Origin: Phlebiopsis flavidoalba
Taxonomy: Eukaryota; Basidiomycota; Agaricomycetes; Polyporales; Phanerochaetaceae
Reading direction: 5' to 3'
DNA length: 64,000 nt
Assembly: GCA_035772785.1 (NCBI GenBank)
Contig: JAOCPU010000002.1
Coordinates: 186,001 to 250,000 of the forward strand
Positions 49,396-60,857 of the stretch are shown here, in pieces. Every line of letters starts with the position of its first letter. Within the stretch, counting starts at the first letter, position 1. The notes beneath the pieces are model-generated. The model searched no databases and was not told where the DNA came from. It worked only from the letters and a program-made list of their open reading frames with translations. A program made the translations under genes and the position numbers.

Positions 49396-52063
49396 TTGAA
49401 ACGGTACCACGGGTACGACCAAGATGACCAAGTACATGAATCTTTCGGTGGCCATCCGTTTTCCTTCACAGCGCACTTATTTTGCTCCATGTTGCCCTCT
49501 TTGTCGTGTACTCCCACCACTGTGATGAGCACCGCATCATCGTCTCATGGAAAAACGTGGCTTCCAGCACGTGACTACCATGGTATCACAGGACGTTGGT
49601 ACGGTGCGTACTCTTTCCTACAGCCCTCGATTATGATGACTTGACTTGTGCATACATTTGCAGACTTATCTTGCGATCCTAGTGTTCGTCACACAGCGCC
49701 TTTCCCTCGTCCGCGATCACGTTTGCGTCTTCAGACGTTGACCGCGATTCATGACAAGCACAACGCTTGGCATTTGGGAATTGCCTCCGCCATAAAGACT
49801 GTACTTTCAACAGCGTTCAACGCCTGCTGCGCTTCCATTGGGATGTGATGATGATCGCAGCGTACCTCCTCGGCAACATAGTCGTGTTACAACATCACAA
49901 TCCCTGCCCTCCTCCATTTTATCCCCACAAACAGAACAATCGAGACCTGCTATCCAACGAGCCTTTCACAACGCAGTTTGATGACTTCGAGTGAGTTCGC
50001 ATGGGTCTAACTACCTATGATATCTGACTATTTTTCTAACAAAGCTGAAATTTCTAGTGTATATTGTCGGCATGGAACATTCTAGCCCGTGTACGATCAG
50101 TTTCAGGACAACGCTTGGTCTCCTCGATAACATGGTGTACGACGTAATTCCAGCGTTACCATCCACGTTCGGGGTAACAAAGGTCAATGCATCTCTGTAT
50201 ACGGTCACCTGTGCTCCGGCATTATCGACCTTGAAGAATCAATCATCATTGCAGACAAGTCAAATCAGACATACACCTACCAGATGGACGACTACACTTC
50301 AACGACACTTGATATAGGAAAATTTAGTAAGCTCTAACTTCCAATGATTGACACATGATTAGCTGGACCGCGATGTTCCCCGTATGCCATTGCATAGACT
50401 ATCGGACTATGTGGTGACACAACCCACAAAAACGATTCGTTCTCTGTCAAATTCCCGAACCCTAACTACACAGGGCCCACCGGCGACAGTTCCAACAGCT
50501 CCAACTTTTGGTCTCCATTCTGATCTCCTCGACCGTTCCCTTCATTTCGAAGGCAGGTACACAATTGAAATACGACCATTGGATACCGCTAGATCCTGCC
50601 AGTCTGCTTCGAGGTGCCTGTAAACAAGAGTCAAAGCTCTGGAAGTGGCTCAAATTCCGGCAATATTGGTGAGTAAATTGCTTCTCTGACGCATCTTCCC
50701 AACACGGAATTCGAACTCAACACTGCACGCTGTCTCGGCATAGACATGGCGTACATACCCGCAGTCCAACTTGTCACATGCGCCCTTAACCTGACCTACA
50801 CGATTGTCGATGTCAACGCGTCCACTCGAATGCCGGTTTCGACACCAGAACCCGCTGTATCGACACCAGAACCCGCTGTATCAGCGGAAGCAGCGCCGTG
50901 GTGGTATTTAGCCAATTCGTATCCCAGTCCCGCAGATGCGCGCTTCGTTTCTGTAGGTGCTACCCATAATTCTTAGCCCAAGTTCAATTTTATTAATTAA
51001 TATCTCGCTCCCAAGGCCATAGGTGGGGTGGAAAACTCACCATGGGACAGCGGGGAGGACCTTCCCCCAGCTCAACCAGGCGTGGGCCCTCTTATCGTAA
51101 TGCCAGCAGACCCTCGTCCGTGCCCACATTATACCCGCCCGACAATTCGTCGGGCGACAGCTTCCACGGGATCGACTTTCAGATCATAGCAGGTCAAGCC
51201 GAGTCTACCGACGCACACCGTACTGGACGCGTAAGTCGAGGTTTTACCGTGTATCATCTGACTGCATGATCCGATCCAATCTCCCAGGTTTCTCCGGCCG
51301 AGAAGTCGGGCTGTTGGATACTCATCCAGCGGAGAATATCTCGATCAAGGATCTCGAGACTGCTTTCGGCAAAGCTCTCGCCGCGCGGTATTGGTACGGT
51401 ACGTGCGACACAAAGAGACATATCATCTGGTGGTCTGATTTCAGCATATACAGGATTTTTTGAAGAAGGAACCAGAGCCAACTTGAACAATATTCAGACC
51501 CACTCAATGAGACGTTCATAGACCCGGTGGCCACGCCACAGAGCTTCACGATAGCTGCGGAAAACGGAACTGCAATAATCAATCAAATAGTCCTGAAAGG
51601 CGAATTAGATGTAAGCGATTCCTCAACGTGTGGATCTATTGGAGACTCATGCTTCATTATCGACCAGATTTTCCTTTTTTTTTGGTATACCGGTTCGTTC
51701 AATCATTTTTGGTTGCAAACGTCTGATAGAACACTAACCGCCTCTAGCTCATCGCCGCGGGAACCGTGAGCTCAGTCGCGCTCTTTTTCCTCTCCATCTA
51801 CATTTTTTACGCGTCCCCAAGGATGCCGAAGAGACAAAGGATCCGAAATCCGGAATGAGAGGTGCGGGCATTCTGCAATTAGCCTGGTTTACTCGGCAAT
51901 GAGCCAGAGCTCGCGTCCCGTCGGAGAGCCAGAGATCGAAACGCTTCGAGCGGCTGGCATGTTCTATTTGACTTTGAGCGAGAGGGCGCAAGAGAAGAAT
52001 GATGTCGGGAGGCGAGACAGAGGAAGGGAAGGAGTACGACCCACCGTATGTCGCGTAGCGTAG
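49396..52063 (+). CDS. Large membrane/extracellular protein family, copy 1
   Basis: Forward-strand pieces in order: VFVTQRLSLVRDHVCVFRR (49.69 kb), LTAIHDKHNAWHLGIASAI (49.74 kb), then AAYLLGNIVVL, LLDNMVYDVIPALPSTFG and TKVNASLYTVTCAPAL (50.1-50.2 kb), FPNPNYTGPTGDSSNSSNFW across frames, a linker holding two STPEPAV repeats (50.84-50.88 kb), a membrane helix LIAAGTVSSVALFFLSIYIF followed by the basic stop-transfer PRMPKRQRIRN (51.75-51.85 kb), and a tail ILQLAW plus PEIETLRAAGMFYLTLSERA, ending at 52061-52063. Short GT..AG introns are likely near 49.99-50.06 and 50.33-50.40 kb. The start is uncertain; readings upstream to 49.17 kb may belong to it. Confidence 0.55.
50839..50880 (+). repeat. 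Tandem duplication 2 x 21 bp (STPEPAV)
   Basis: Two exact 21-base units, in frame, giving STPEPAVSTPEPAV inside the linker of membrane-protein copy 1. A Ser/Thr/Pro linker of this kind is often O-glycosylated, but that is inference. Confidence 0.85.
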
Positions 52064-54302
52064 TCGACCGTTTCACCCAACAAGTACCCGGGCCTCCGAT
52101 CCAACCTTGGTAAATGTTTGTAAAATTAAATGGCCACGGAGGCTCCGTTTATTGCTATCAGTTGTAACATACGGCTACTATACACGTATTGAAACACGAG
52201 CGCGAGTCCGAATCGTCAGTTTCGAGAGTTCGACAGAGCTGGGTAAGTTTACTGATCGTGATAACCGTTGGGAATTTCCGCGCGATATGCCAACTTTTCG
52301 ACGCGCCACCAACTGGAGTTGGCCAGTGGATAGGTGACTTCCGATCCTGGGCGTCATCGTAAGGGAGAAGTGGAGTCCATATCGAGCGTTAGCGACCCTG
52401 TTAGCGTGAACAGACTGCGTCTACTGCTCGGCGAGGCCGGGCCCCCCCTGGCACTGCTTCTTAGAGCAATGTCTACCGTGTAGACTTCCCGCACTCCTCT
52501 AGTACAGAAGCCACCTGCCCATGCGTCGTCGCCGACGTACGGGCACGAAGGTGAGATGAGAGCTAGAACTAATGCGATCATGACGCGATACTTGGATGAG
52601 ATCGTGGGGAAACGCACCATAAAAGCGCCCATATCCACGCTCTCAAAAGCTCTCATGCACGTCGGACAATGTTTAAAACGTGGAGTGGGAAGTTTTTGCA
52701 CGCGCGAAAGTCTGGTTTACGAGAATTGAAGCCTGCGCCCCGCCATGGCTTGGAGTGAACGCAGGTAATGGGTGTATTCGTCGATGGCCGTTTTCGTCAA
52801 TTATCGGATCCAGTCGGTAAAAAAGGCGCATGACGCACCATGTTCACATGCTGGACTGTGTTTACTTTTTTGCGCCTCAACAGCGGGAACGCAGGCATAC
52901 AGTGGGAACCGTCGGCACGTCGATTGCTCATATAGTCTTGAGACTGTGCTAGAATACGACGCTTTCGCACGACCAATCCAGGTCCTACATCAGAAAGGGC
53001 AATTATTAGGCCGTTCGGAATCTGGCGGGTCACATCCTGTGCTATTTTCTGTGACGCGGTTGAGATGGTGGTCTAGGAATATAATGATGCGCGCTTACGC
53101 AAGGACTGTTTTGAGAAGCTACGACCGTCACTCCTGCATCCTTCATGCTCGACGCCTTCAATTGACTTGTCACAAAACTTCCGTCAAAACGCCGCCCACA
53201 GCTTCGCGGTCTGTGCATCTCTAGTCCTGTCTCCTATATATCTACGTCTTTTACCGTAAAAATCACCTATACTGGTGCTGCACCGGACCCCACGACCGAG
53301 CACGCCGGACACGCATCACCGCGCCGCGGGCAACCCGGGCCCCCAAGCCAGACAATGTAGCGCCGATCGAAACACCCCTGGAGGGAACCCCCGACAACGC
53401 AACTTCAGCCGCCCCACGCCCCTGTATCCAGCCCGGCCCTGGTATGCAGTCTTTCAAAGCATACATGTAGCTCCATGGCCTGTGACAGGGCGAACGCACA
53501 CATACGCTCTGCCTGATATCAGCTCCTCCGCGAAAACGGCGCGGGCGACTCTACACCCTCAGAAATACTAGATGTATTATGGTGTATGTATGTATGCATC
53601 GAATCCACTTGTGCAGGGAATCAGCCCCTTTTTCGCATGTTCGTCTGTGCGGGATTGTACGCAGTACCGATGATGCGCTGGCGCCTGCCGCTAGAAGGTG
53701 CCATACTCAGGGGTCGTGTTCGCCATTCAAACGCTGCTACATGGCTAGTATATCTCGGTTGAACGCTGGCCTACTTCTTCCCCCGGTTACATGCGAGTCG
53801 ATGACCTACCGCCAGAGAAATCTACCTGTTCCAAGGCCCCAGTCAATAGCGCTGGTTTTACCCAGGAGACTGTGTAGCTGACTTGATAGCGACTGCTATA
53901 GGTGCTCAGGTGTCGGAAGCGGCGGAGCCGCGGACACTCTTTCCCGGGTTCCTGGGTACGTGTATAGATGGTAGCTCTGCAAGACATCGATTAGGGCTGA
54001 AATGGTTCTTTGGTAGCCTCCGTGGAGTAACCGCAGGTGGGTTCCAACAAGAGTGTGCATCAATGGCGCCACACCGCCTGATAGACAAACGGCTCTTCCG
54101 TCCAATCCTCGGACGGTGATTCTGAAGTTTGATGGAATCTTCGCGAGACATGCTGAGTGATCTAGGGCGTTGACAGTGAAAGATGCCAGGGGCCATCGGC
54201 TACCATTGACTCCCGGCCCGACGCAAAATGACGACAAGGATGGCCAACGTTATGACATGTGGTTGAATTGGTGTCTCCGACATGGTCATTATACCCTGAA
54301 CC
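52064..54302. other. Interval before membrane-protein copy 2
   Basis: No firm gene. The forward frame 52772-53224 (150 codons, many Cys and Tyr; RAYARTVLRSYDRHSCILHA) resembles the cysteine-bearing N-terminal part of the membrane-protein family and may be the 5' half of copy 2. The frames 52354-52701 (-) and 53275-53571 (+) are not recognised. Confidence 0.35.
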
Positions 54303-55729
54303 TTGAACCCCAGTGGTCCGTACACGCACGATGATCCTTGCAATCCTACACGAGTTCCAGGGTCGCCTTCACATTCCCCCGCCTGGCCAGACTCTCATCT
54401 CAGTACAAGTTTGAAACAGTATTCGTATCCAAATGTGTCTCAGAGAGCTGGACGAGGTACGACCTCGGACCGTAAAAGTAAGGACTATAGTATACTGAAA
54501 CCACCTGATGCGGTTGCCTCCATCATTCAACACGGCCTGTTTCTGTCCTCCTATTTGTCGCCACCACATCCATACTGGAGTTTGACTTTCCGAACCAGCG
54601 TATATTCAGCGTGGGATGTTCTTCCGGTGTACGACCAGCTACCAACGAGGCTGGGCCTGCAGGACAATATGGTGTACGACGTCATTCCAGCTGTGCCCTC
54701 TGCGGTCGGGACGACAAAGGTCAACGCGTCGCTGTATACAGTCAGCTGCGCCCCTGCGTTACCCACCTTGGAGAATCAATTTCTCATGGCGGAATACCGG
54801 GGGCTATCATACAACTTCCAGATAGATAACTTCACCTCGATACAGATCGACCCAGGAACACTGAGTAAGTTGGCCTTATTCCGCAACTCCCTGTGTGCTG
54901 ACTCACTGGCGCGTAGACTATGGAACCATGTTGGTACACCAACAGAACCTGACATATACTGTCAAGTTCCCGAACCCTAGCTACTCAGGGTCCGATAGCA
55001 CAAACTTCTGGTCGCCGTTCCTCGTGTCCTCAACCGTACCCTTCGTTTCAAGGACCGGAGAGTTATTGGATAATAACTGGATACCGCTCATTCCTGCGGT
55101 CGGGTACCAATTGAAGTCAGACGACGACGACGTGAACCCCTTCGAGGATGACTCGGGTTCTAGGTTCTTTAATGACACTGGTGGGTGCGCTGATTCTCTA
55201 CTTCTTTCACGGTGTGATTCTCTACTTCTTTCACGGTGTATGACACTTGACTCCCAGGCTCCGTGCAAGAACTATCGAACGCTGATGTTCTACACCAGCT
55301 ACCAATATTTATATACCTGTTCGTTCACCAGGCCCGGCTCTGGTGCACTAGGTGCAAGCGCTCTGACATCGGACCGGGGAGTGGCAGGCGCTTGGCGAGG
55401 GGCCACTTGTTATCATTTAGCTGATCGTGCGGGATAGGGACTCGTGAGCTCAACAGTCGCGCTCTAGCAGCTTGCATATCTCGATCTACTTCGTCCATGT
55501 CTCCAGAAACTACAGAAAGCGGCGAAGAACACGAAATTCGTGAGCTGAAAGGCGTGGGAGATCCTGCAGCTTGCGTGGCTTGCTCAGCAACGAGCCTAGA
55601 AACTCACGTCCGTCGGAAAGCTCAGAGATCGAGGCGCTGCGAAAGGCTGGCATGTACTACTTGAGATTGAGCGAAATGGCGCAGGAGAGGATAAGACTGG
55701 GGCAGGAGGAGGCGAAAGGCGGAAGCTGA
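54303..55729 (+). CDS. Large membrane/extracellular protein family, copy 2
   Basis: Closest relative of copy 1. Reads LGLQDNMVYDVIPAVPSAVG, TKVNASLYTVSCAPALPTLE and SYNFQIDNFTSIQIDPGTL, a short intron (about 54865-54917), then TYTVKFPNPSYSGSDSTNFW, PFLVSSTVPFVSRTGELLDN, a DDDD acidic stretch and FFNDTG, an intron at 55181-55257, and a tail ILQLAWLLSNEPRNS (shifted) and EIEALRKAGMYYLRLSEMAQ ending at 55727-55729. N-glycosylation sequons such as NAS and NDT are present in the part predicted to be outside the cell. The membrane helix before the tail is harder to read than in copy 1. The 5' end may lie near 52.8 kb. Confidence 0.55.
55192..55239 (+). repeat. Tandem duplication 2 x 24 bp inside an intron
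   Basis: Two exact 24-base units lie within the proposed intron 55181-55257 (GTGGGT donor, CCCAG acceptor) of membrane-protein copy 2. Without the second unit the intron would be 53 nt, the usual length in this window. Confidence 0.8.
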
Positions 55730-57099
55730 AGAGGGAGAAACGGGCGACGCAAACTGAACTCGGAGTGCTGTAGCCTTTAGCAAGTACTGCATGAGCATTT
55801 TGTCCTGGCTAGACCGCTGGAGGGTTTAAATTTGTGGGTCAGCCACCGTGACCGAAAGCCTTAAACACCATGAACTGAGCATACATAGAATTGATAGAGG
55901 CCATCCGAATGGCATACCCGCCCCAGATCGCCCTGCGTCAAGAATCAGCGCCTGCCCGCGCCGTGTCCGCCGGCGTGCACGCGCCAACCTCCTCGCATTC
56001 CTACGAATCCAAGACATCGCCCGAGCTCCTCGGACGACCACTGCTTGTGCCCCACACTTTTGTGCTCGCTCGCCCCGGTGGGGCTGGGGGCAGCAGCCCG
56101 GTCATCGTCATCTCTTAATTAACCAGGGTCGAGCCGAAACACACGCTAACTGACTGTCGACAAGCTCAGGGAAAGAACTTGCAATGCGCGTGCGTCACCC
56201 CGACTCGGGCACCGCGCGCGCTGCTGTTTTTTGCCCTAGTCCTCTCGTTTCCTCATCCCCACGAACGATAGAGGGACTCCGAACAGCGCGAGGCTTTCGG
56301 CCGGCGAATCGGACATCGAAAAGACGGATGTTCGCCGTTCGTCCAGAGGGGGTCCTGGTGCATTTGGATACATGACCGGGCTACAGTCGCGCGCACGTGA
56401 TCGTCACGCTCGCGTCTTGAGCCGCCCTCACCGTCGTCCTACATGCCCTTCCGGCGGGGCCCCTGCTCTCACTGGCCCTTTAAGCTCAGATAATAAGCGC
56501 ACATAAAATTAATATAACAAATTATTATGTGTATTTTCTTTCAATTTTCAGACCTGGTCTCCTTAGTAAAGATCTGCTCACAATAAAAACCTTCGCTATA
56601 TCTAAACCGCTGCTGCTCTCAGTGGTATGAACGATGGGCGCCGCTCCGCTCAGCTCCAAAAAAAAAAAAAGGAACCCGCCAGGTTTCTATCGAGGTGCTA
56701 ATATCCCAGACATGCCCAATGCCGCTGAGAAAGGACTACATAATGCCAGGTACCACTGAGTGGAGTCACCAGCCCAGCCCCAGCTTGAAGCCCCCATGAC
56801 CGCATATACCCAGCATATACCCAGCATCAGAGCCGGATACTGAGCTTTCTAGTGCCTCAAAGCACTCCTGGCATATCATCGAAAATGGCACCACATGCGT
56901 ATGCGAGACGGTAGACGGGTCCGCTGAGCACTAAGCAGATGCACGGTAGTCGTGCACTCGCAGAGTCGGGAAGGAGGTGTGGGAGGGCGCTCGAGGGGTC
57001 CTGTCACACGTCACGTCACTCGATGTAGCCGGTCATGATCCAAAATTCACCAGACATTACCCCCCCCAGAACCAGGACTTCAGTTTTTCGATGTCCGAA
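55730..57099. other. Spacer end, no gene recognised
   Basis: Frames 55848-56153 and 56184-56375 on the forward strand are open but without motif. An AT-rich patch lies at 56490-56530 and a 12-A run near 56660. The segment ends where the right arm of the inverted duplication begins. Confidence 0.4.
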
Positions 57100-57106
57100 C
57101 CGGTTC

Positions 57107-57157
57107 AGCCCGGCTATGTCCGGGCTAGGGGGCCCTAGAGAGGCCTTCGGGCCCTCT
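57107..57157. repeat. Two adjacent GC-rich hairpins at the right-arm edge
   Basis: AGCCCGG (57107-57113) pairs with CCGGGCT (57120-57126), and AGGGGGCCC (57127-57135) pairs with GGGCCCTCT (57149-57157) with one mismatch. They stand side by side about 30 bases before gene G, close to where similarity to the left arm starts. Confidence 0.7.
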
Positions 57158-57186
57158 AATGGCTGGGGACGAGACTACTGCTGCCC

Positions 57187-57625
57187 GTGGCTGCACATAT
57201 ACGGCTGATGCCCTTGCATACGTGGAAGACGCAGATGATGTCAGTCACGCTAGCTTTGTTTGCGCGATTTCATGGGGCTTCATTTATGGTTCTTATCCTA
57301 TTCAATACGCAAATTACAAATAGCGCATTAGCCCATTCGCACTGGGATTATATCGCTTTTGGTTTTCATGTCGGGAAGACTGTGCGCCGGCTGACTACTG
57401 CACGATAGAGTAAGGGCAGAATTTTAATTATGCATGACCTCATATGGCCTCCCAAGGATCGCGCACCATAGTGACATTAGGCTATTCCAGCGCAAAATTA
57501 CTATACTTTTATCCCCCGGCAAAACCGAGATCTTCAGCACACCCTTTGAGACGAGTCACCCTCGTTTGTCTGTTTTATTTTTTTCACATCCACAAGAGCT
57601 TTTTGCTAGACTTCAGACATGAGAG
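57187..57625 (+). CDS. Gene G, right copy (unknown)
   Basis: Forward frame starting MAAHIRLMPLHTWKTQMMSV, then LALFARFHGASFMVLILF, FGFHVGKTVRRLTTA and, after a gap, IVTLGYSSAKLLYFY. These match FHVGKTTPRLT and IVTLGYIQHKIAVWYF of the left copy. It points towards genes E-A in its arm. Unknown function; one probable membrane helix. Confidence 0.4.
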
Positions 57626-57925
57626 CTCTGCAACGAAAGCGCGGGTGCCCGAGGGTCTCCTGGGCGCCGCGCGCGCTGCGAGCAGACAAAAGTGCAACTC
57701 CCAGGAAGATTGAGAAACGATCGCGCACGATGCCATCGCCATCTCGCCACCCGAGCCGTATTTGCGTTCGAGGCCCGGCTTCAGAACCGCACGACGGATG
57801 CAAGAGCAACCTTGGCCCGCCCAATGGACCCCATCAATGGCCCGAATTCGCGTCTGGAGCTAGAGCCCCGAAGGCGAAGCTACGAGGAGGTTCGGACGTC
57901 GGTTTCGCACAAAACTTTGCCTTGA

Positions 57926-58219
57926 TTGCAGGCTGATCGTGTCCGGGCAGAGAGCGCATACGGCAGGCTGCGGGCGAACGCGTCTCTGCGCGCGCGCCGG
58001 CTGGAGCCACCGGTCTCCACCTCGGTGTGTGCGGTGCGCTCCCCCCGCCGCGCTACGAAAAAACCGACCCGAGCTGGGGAGCCGGGCGGCGGGGGCGGAC
58101 ACGTGACGTCAGCCCCGGCGTTTTCCGAAATTTCCGCTGCAGAAGATGGGCGAGCGTGGGGATCGCCCAGCTTCGTGGCGAAGGCGTCGCCCTTCCGAAA
58201 GCCATTATTTTTTTTCTAG
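57926..58219 (-). CDS. Frame E2, right copy (unknown)
   Basis: Reverse-strand reading FRKGDAFATKLGDPHARPSS matches the left-arm FAKLGDHPRSF, and SENAGADV matches SRADVV. It is interrupted by shifts, and both arms are GC-rich here, so coding status is uncertain. Confidence 0.28.
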
Positions 58220-58343
58220 CCTCAACCTTCTCGCCTTCGCGCGTACGTACTAGCCCTTTTCATCCCCGCGCGCAACTCCTGACAGGCCCTCCTTATATTT
58301 TCGCAGTGTTCTGAACAGATGCGCGATATTGCGGTCTGACGTT

Positions 58344-58661
58344 TCACGCGGCTTCGCGCGTTGCCTTGTTCTGCGCGGACGTTCGACGCAATGCGAGCTC
58401 CAGACGCAATGATGACCAGAAGCCGCGCAGGCCCAGGCCGCCTGGTGCGCCCGATGATGCCCGTGTACGACGAAAGCAGCCTCCGCGGGGCGGCTCTGCA
58501 CCCTTTTCATCGCCAACGAGAACACACCACCGCGTCCGACGCAGCCAGCCCATCACACCCGCACCGAGGAAAAAGTGTTCACGCCGCTTCGCACAGGAGT
58601 TTTCCTCCCACGACACGTCCAGCCCACCTGACCCGGCCGCTCGATCCGCGCCGCGCGCCAT
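58344..58661 (-). CDS. Frame E, right copy (unknown)
   Basis: A 105-codon frame beginning MARGADRAAGSGGLDVSWEE with REHFFLGAGVMGWLRRTRW and GDEKGAEPPRGGCFRR. The left copy shares the hydrophobic core and GDEKGA. Both arms keep an open frame of similar length at the same place, which is the reason for listing it. Not recognised. Confidence 0.35.
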   Translation of the reverse strand: MARGADRAAGSGGLDVSWEENSCAKRREHFFLGAGVMGWLRRTRWCVLVGDEKGAEPPRGGCFRRTRASSGAPGGLGLRGFWSSLRLELALRRTSAQNKATREAA

Positions 58662-60304
58662 GGTCCGCCACTAAATACGTCCACGCCCCCCGCCGACGAC
58701 AGGGACGCGCCGCAGATCGCACGGCGCACACACCGTCGGCGCCCGCGGAGGACCCGAACGGGAGAAAGACAGACAGAGAGCACTGCCGGAGGTGCGACGC
58801 GCGTGCGATTCGGCGTTACATGCGCGCAGGCGCAGTCCGGCGTGGCGCGTTGTGGTGCTGTGTGGCTCGCGTCGCGTCCGGGCCCCGCTCGCGCCGCCGC
58901 CGCGTCCTGGCTTCCCTCGCCGGCACGTAACACCCAAGGCCCCGACGCCCGACCTTACGTGCCAACTCCGCAATATTCCCCCAGGCGAACCGTGCATCAC
59001 GCGGGCATATTCCTGTGGGACGCGCGCCGCATTTCAGCTTTTTGGGGCTGTGGGCAGGACTAGTGGCGTGGGGAGCCCCGGTGAACGCGAGAAGTGTACT
59101 CAGTGGGGATATTAAATGAGCAGCGGCCGACGCGTCCGCTGTCCTGGCGAAGCTCCCTGCCCGACTCCGTGGCCATGTCCGCTCTGTTTCCACCCCCCCT
59201 TTCTCTTCGTTCCCGCGCGCTCTTCCCCGGTTCGGCGGCGGCGCCCACTGCGCGACGTGCCTGGCGCGTGCGCTGGAAACTTTTTACCCGCAGGCACTTG
59301 TTTCACAGAATGAATGCGGCGGCCTGTCTCGCGCGAGCGTCGCGAGGGTGCCGACTTGGCTGGGATGGCCGCCCGTCGCGACGTATGGTCATACTCGACG
59401 CCTAGTCCTCGTGTGTGCCCCACTGACCATTTGAGGGTTCCTCCGCCCCGTGTCTGTCCAAGGTTTGTCGCGCACACAGCCCGAACCCGCAATTGCTGAG
59501 ACCGTCATACAGTTTGGGCTGCTGCGAGCACCAAACAGGAGGGGATGCACATCAAAGATGACCTCCACAGCTGGAACCTAATGGGGCCGGGGGGGCGCCT
59601 GCCACAAGGTGACGAACTAGCAACGAATGGTATGTCCACCACTCCTGGCTTTCTCATGCGAGCCAACACGTTGCGCAACAGCGATCGCGCACCCCCGCAG
59701 GCCCTTCCCACCACTAGAAGAGCCCCGCGCGCGCGCCCGAGGCCACCCCCGCGCCAGCGCTGGCTTGCCCTGGCAGGACTCTGCCACGCGTCGCACGCTC
59801 GCGCTCTTGGCAACACTGCCAGCCCAGCCGGGCTGCTGGGCCGATCGTCGTCCTCCGCGGGGCAGCACCCACCCGCCTCGCTCCTGCCTTTTCGCAAGCA
59901 TCGGTCGCGATCGCGCGAGCCGCCGCCGCGCGCGTGCGCCGGCAGCACCCCCTGCGGCGCGGTCGTGCCCCTCGCCATCCTCCCGCGACTGACCCGCCCG
60001 TGCGTGCGCAGGGCTGCTACTCGTATCTAAGCTGAGTAGGGCAATGGCGTGCTTGCACGGGCTATCCACTATTATCGGAGAGCCCGGGGACAGGCTGTAG
60101 AGCCCGCCGTGCGTGGAGTGCCCACGTACAGGTGTATATCCGGGTGCGTGGGTGTGCTGCGATTGGGCTGTGTGCCGTGCAGGTACGCGAGGGAGGGACG
60201 AGGCGCGGTGTCTCGCGCTCCTGCACGTCAGGCGTCGCCCTGAGGAAAAGTTTAGTAGACGCGAGCTCAGGGTGCTTTCATCGCAACCCAATCGTGCCCA
60301 TCGA
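58662..60304. other. GC-rich block, right arm, no firm gene
   Basis: Counterpart of 24063-25632. The reverse frame 59492-59112 (CATNLGQT.. to PLLI) echoes the left arm; other open frames, such as 59617-60408 (-, 263 codons), are not kept between arms and are probably chance frames in GC-rich DNA. Confidence 0.4.
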
Positions 60305-60770
60305 TCAGGAGCGGAACGCCCCCCTACGGGGCCCACAAGCGATCCTCGATGTGCACGAGGAATCTCCGTGCCGCGCGTGCTTGCGCTCCCCCTCCTGGCT
60401 CGATACATCGTAGATTCGGATCTCCTCGTCCTCGCTGTGTGCGCGTGAATTAGCGTTGGGCTCGGCGTTTTCCTTGTTCACCTGTCGATATGCTTTGACT
60501 CTGCTCGAGCCACGTAATAGGAATGTGCCTCGGAGCTTTGGATACACACTCGCAACGAGGCTGCCCGCAAGCTGTGCTTCCCATGTGTCGAGGGTCAGCG
60601 GACGCAGTGAATCCGCCAATCAATTGCAGTCGTGCAGCATTCCTGCTGCTCTTGTGCTGCGATATGCTCTTACTTCCGCTGCCGAGGCGATTAGATATAG
60701 GCTTTAATGGAGCAGTTGCGGTGGAGTCTTGTGTCTCTGCGGAATTTCCGCGGTATATTTCTGGATTCAT
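60305..60770 (-). CDS. Gene D, right copy (unknown)
   Basis: Follows the macro gene by about 90 bases on the same strand. Reads MNPEIYRGNSAETQDSTAT, TAPLKPISNRL, then in a second frame LRPLTLDTWEAQLAGSLVAS, VYPKLRGTFLLRGSSRVKAY, RQVNKENAEPNANSRAHSED and EEIRIYDVSSQEGE. This copy is cleaner than the left one and shows a basic region followed by an acidic tail, as in some nuclear proteins. No known domain. Placement beside a macro-domain gene in both arms suggests a functional link, which is inference. Confidence 0.5.
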
Positions 60771-60857
60771 TAGCAGTCGCACTAGTCCTTTTCAAACGTT
60801 CGCGTATTATTGTTACAAGCATTCGACACATTCAAGAGCCGGGCGCGATTAGAGGTG

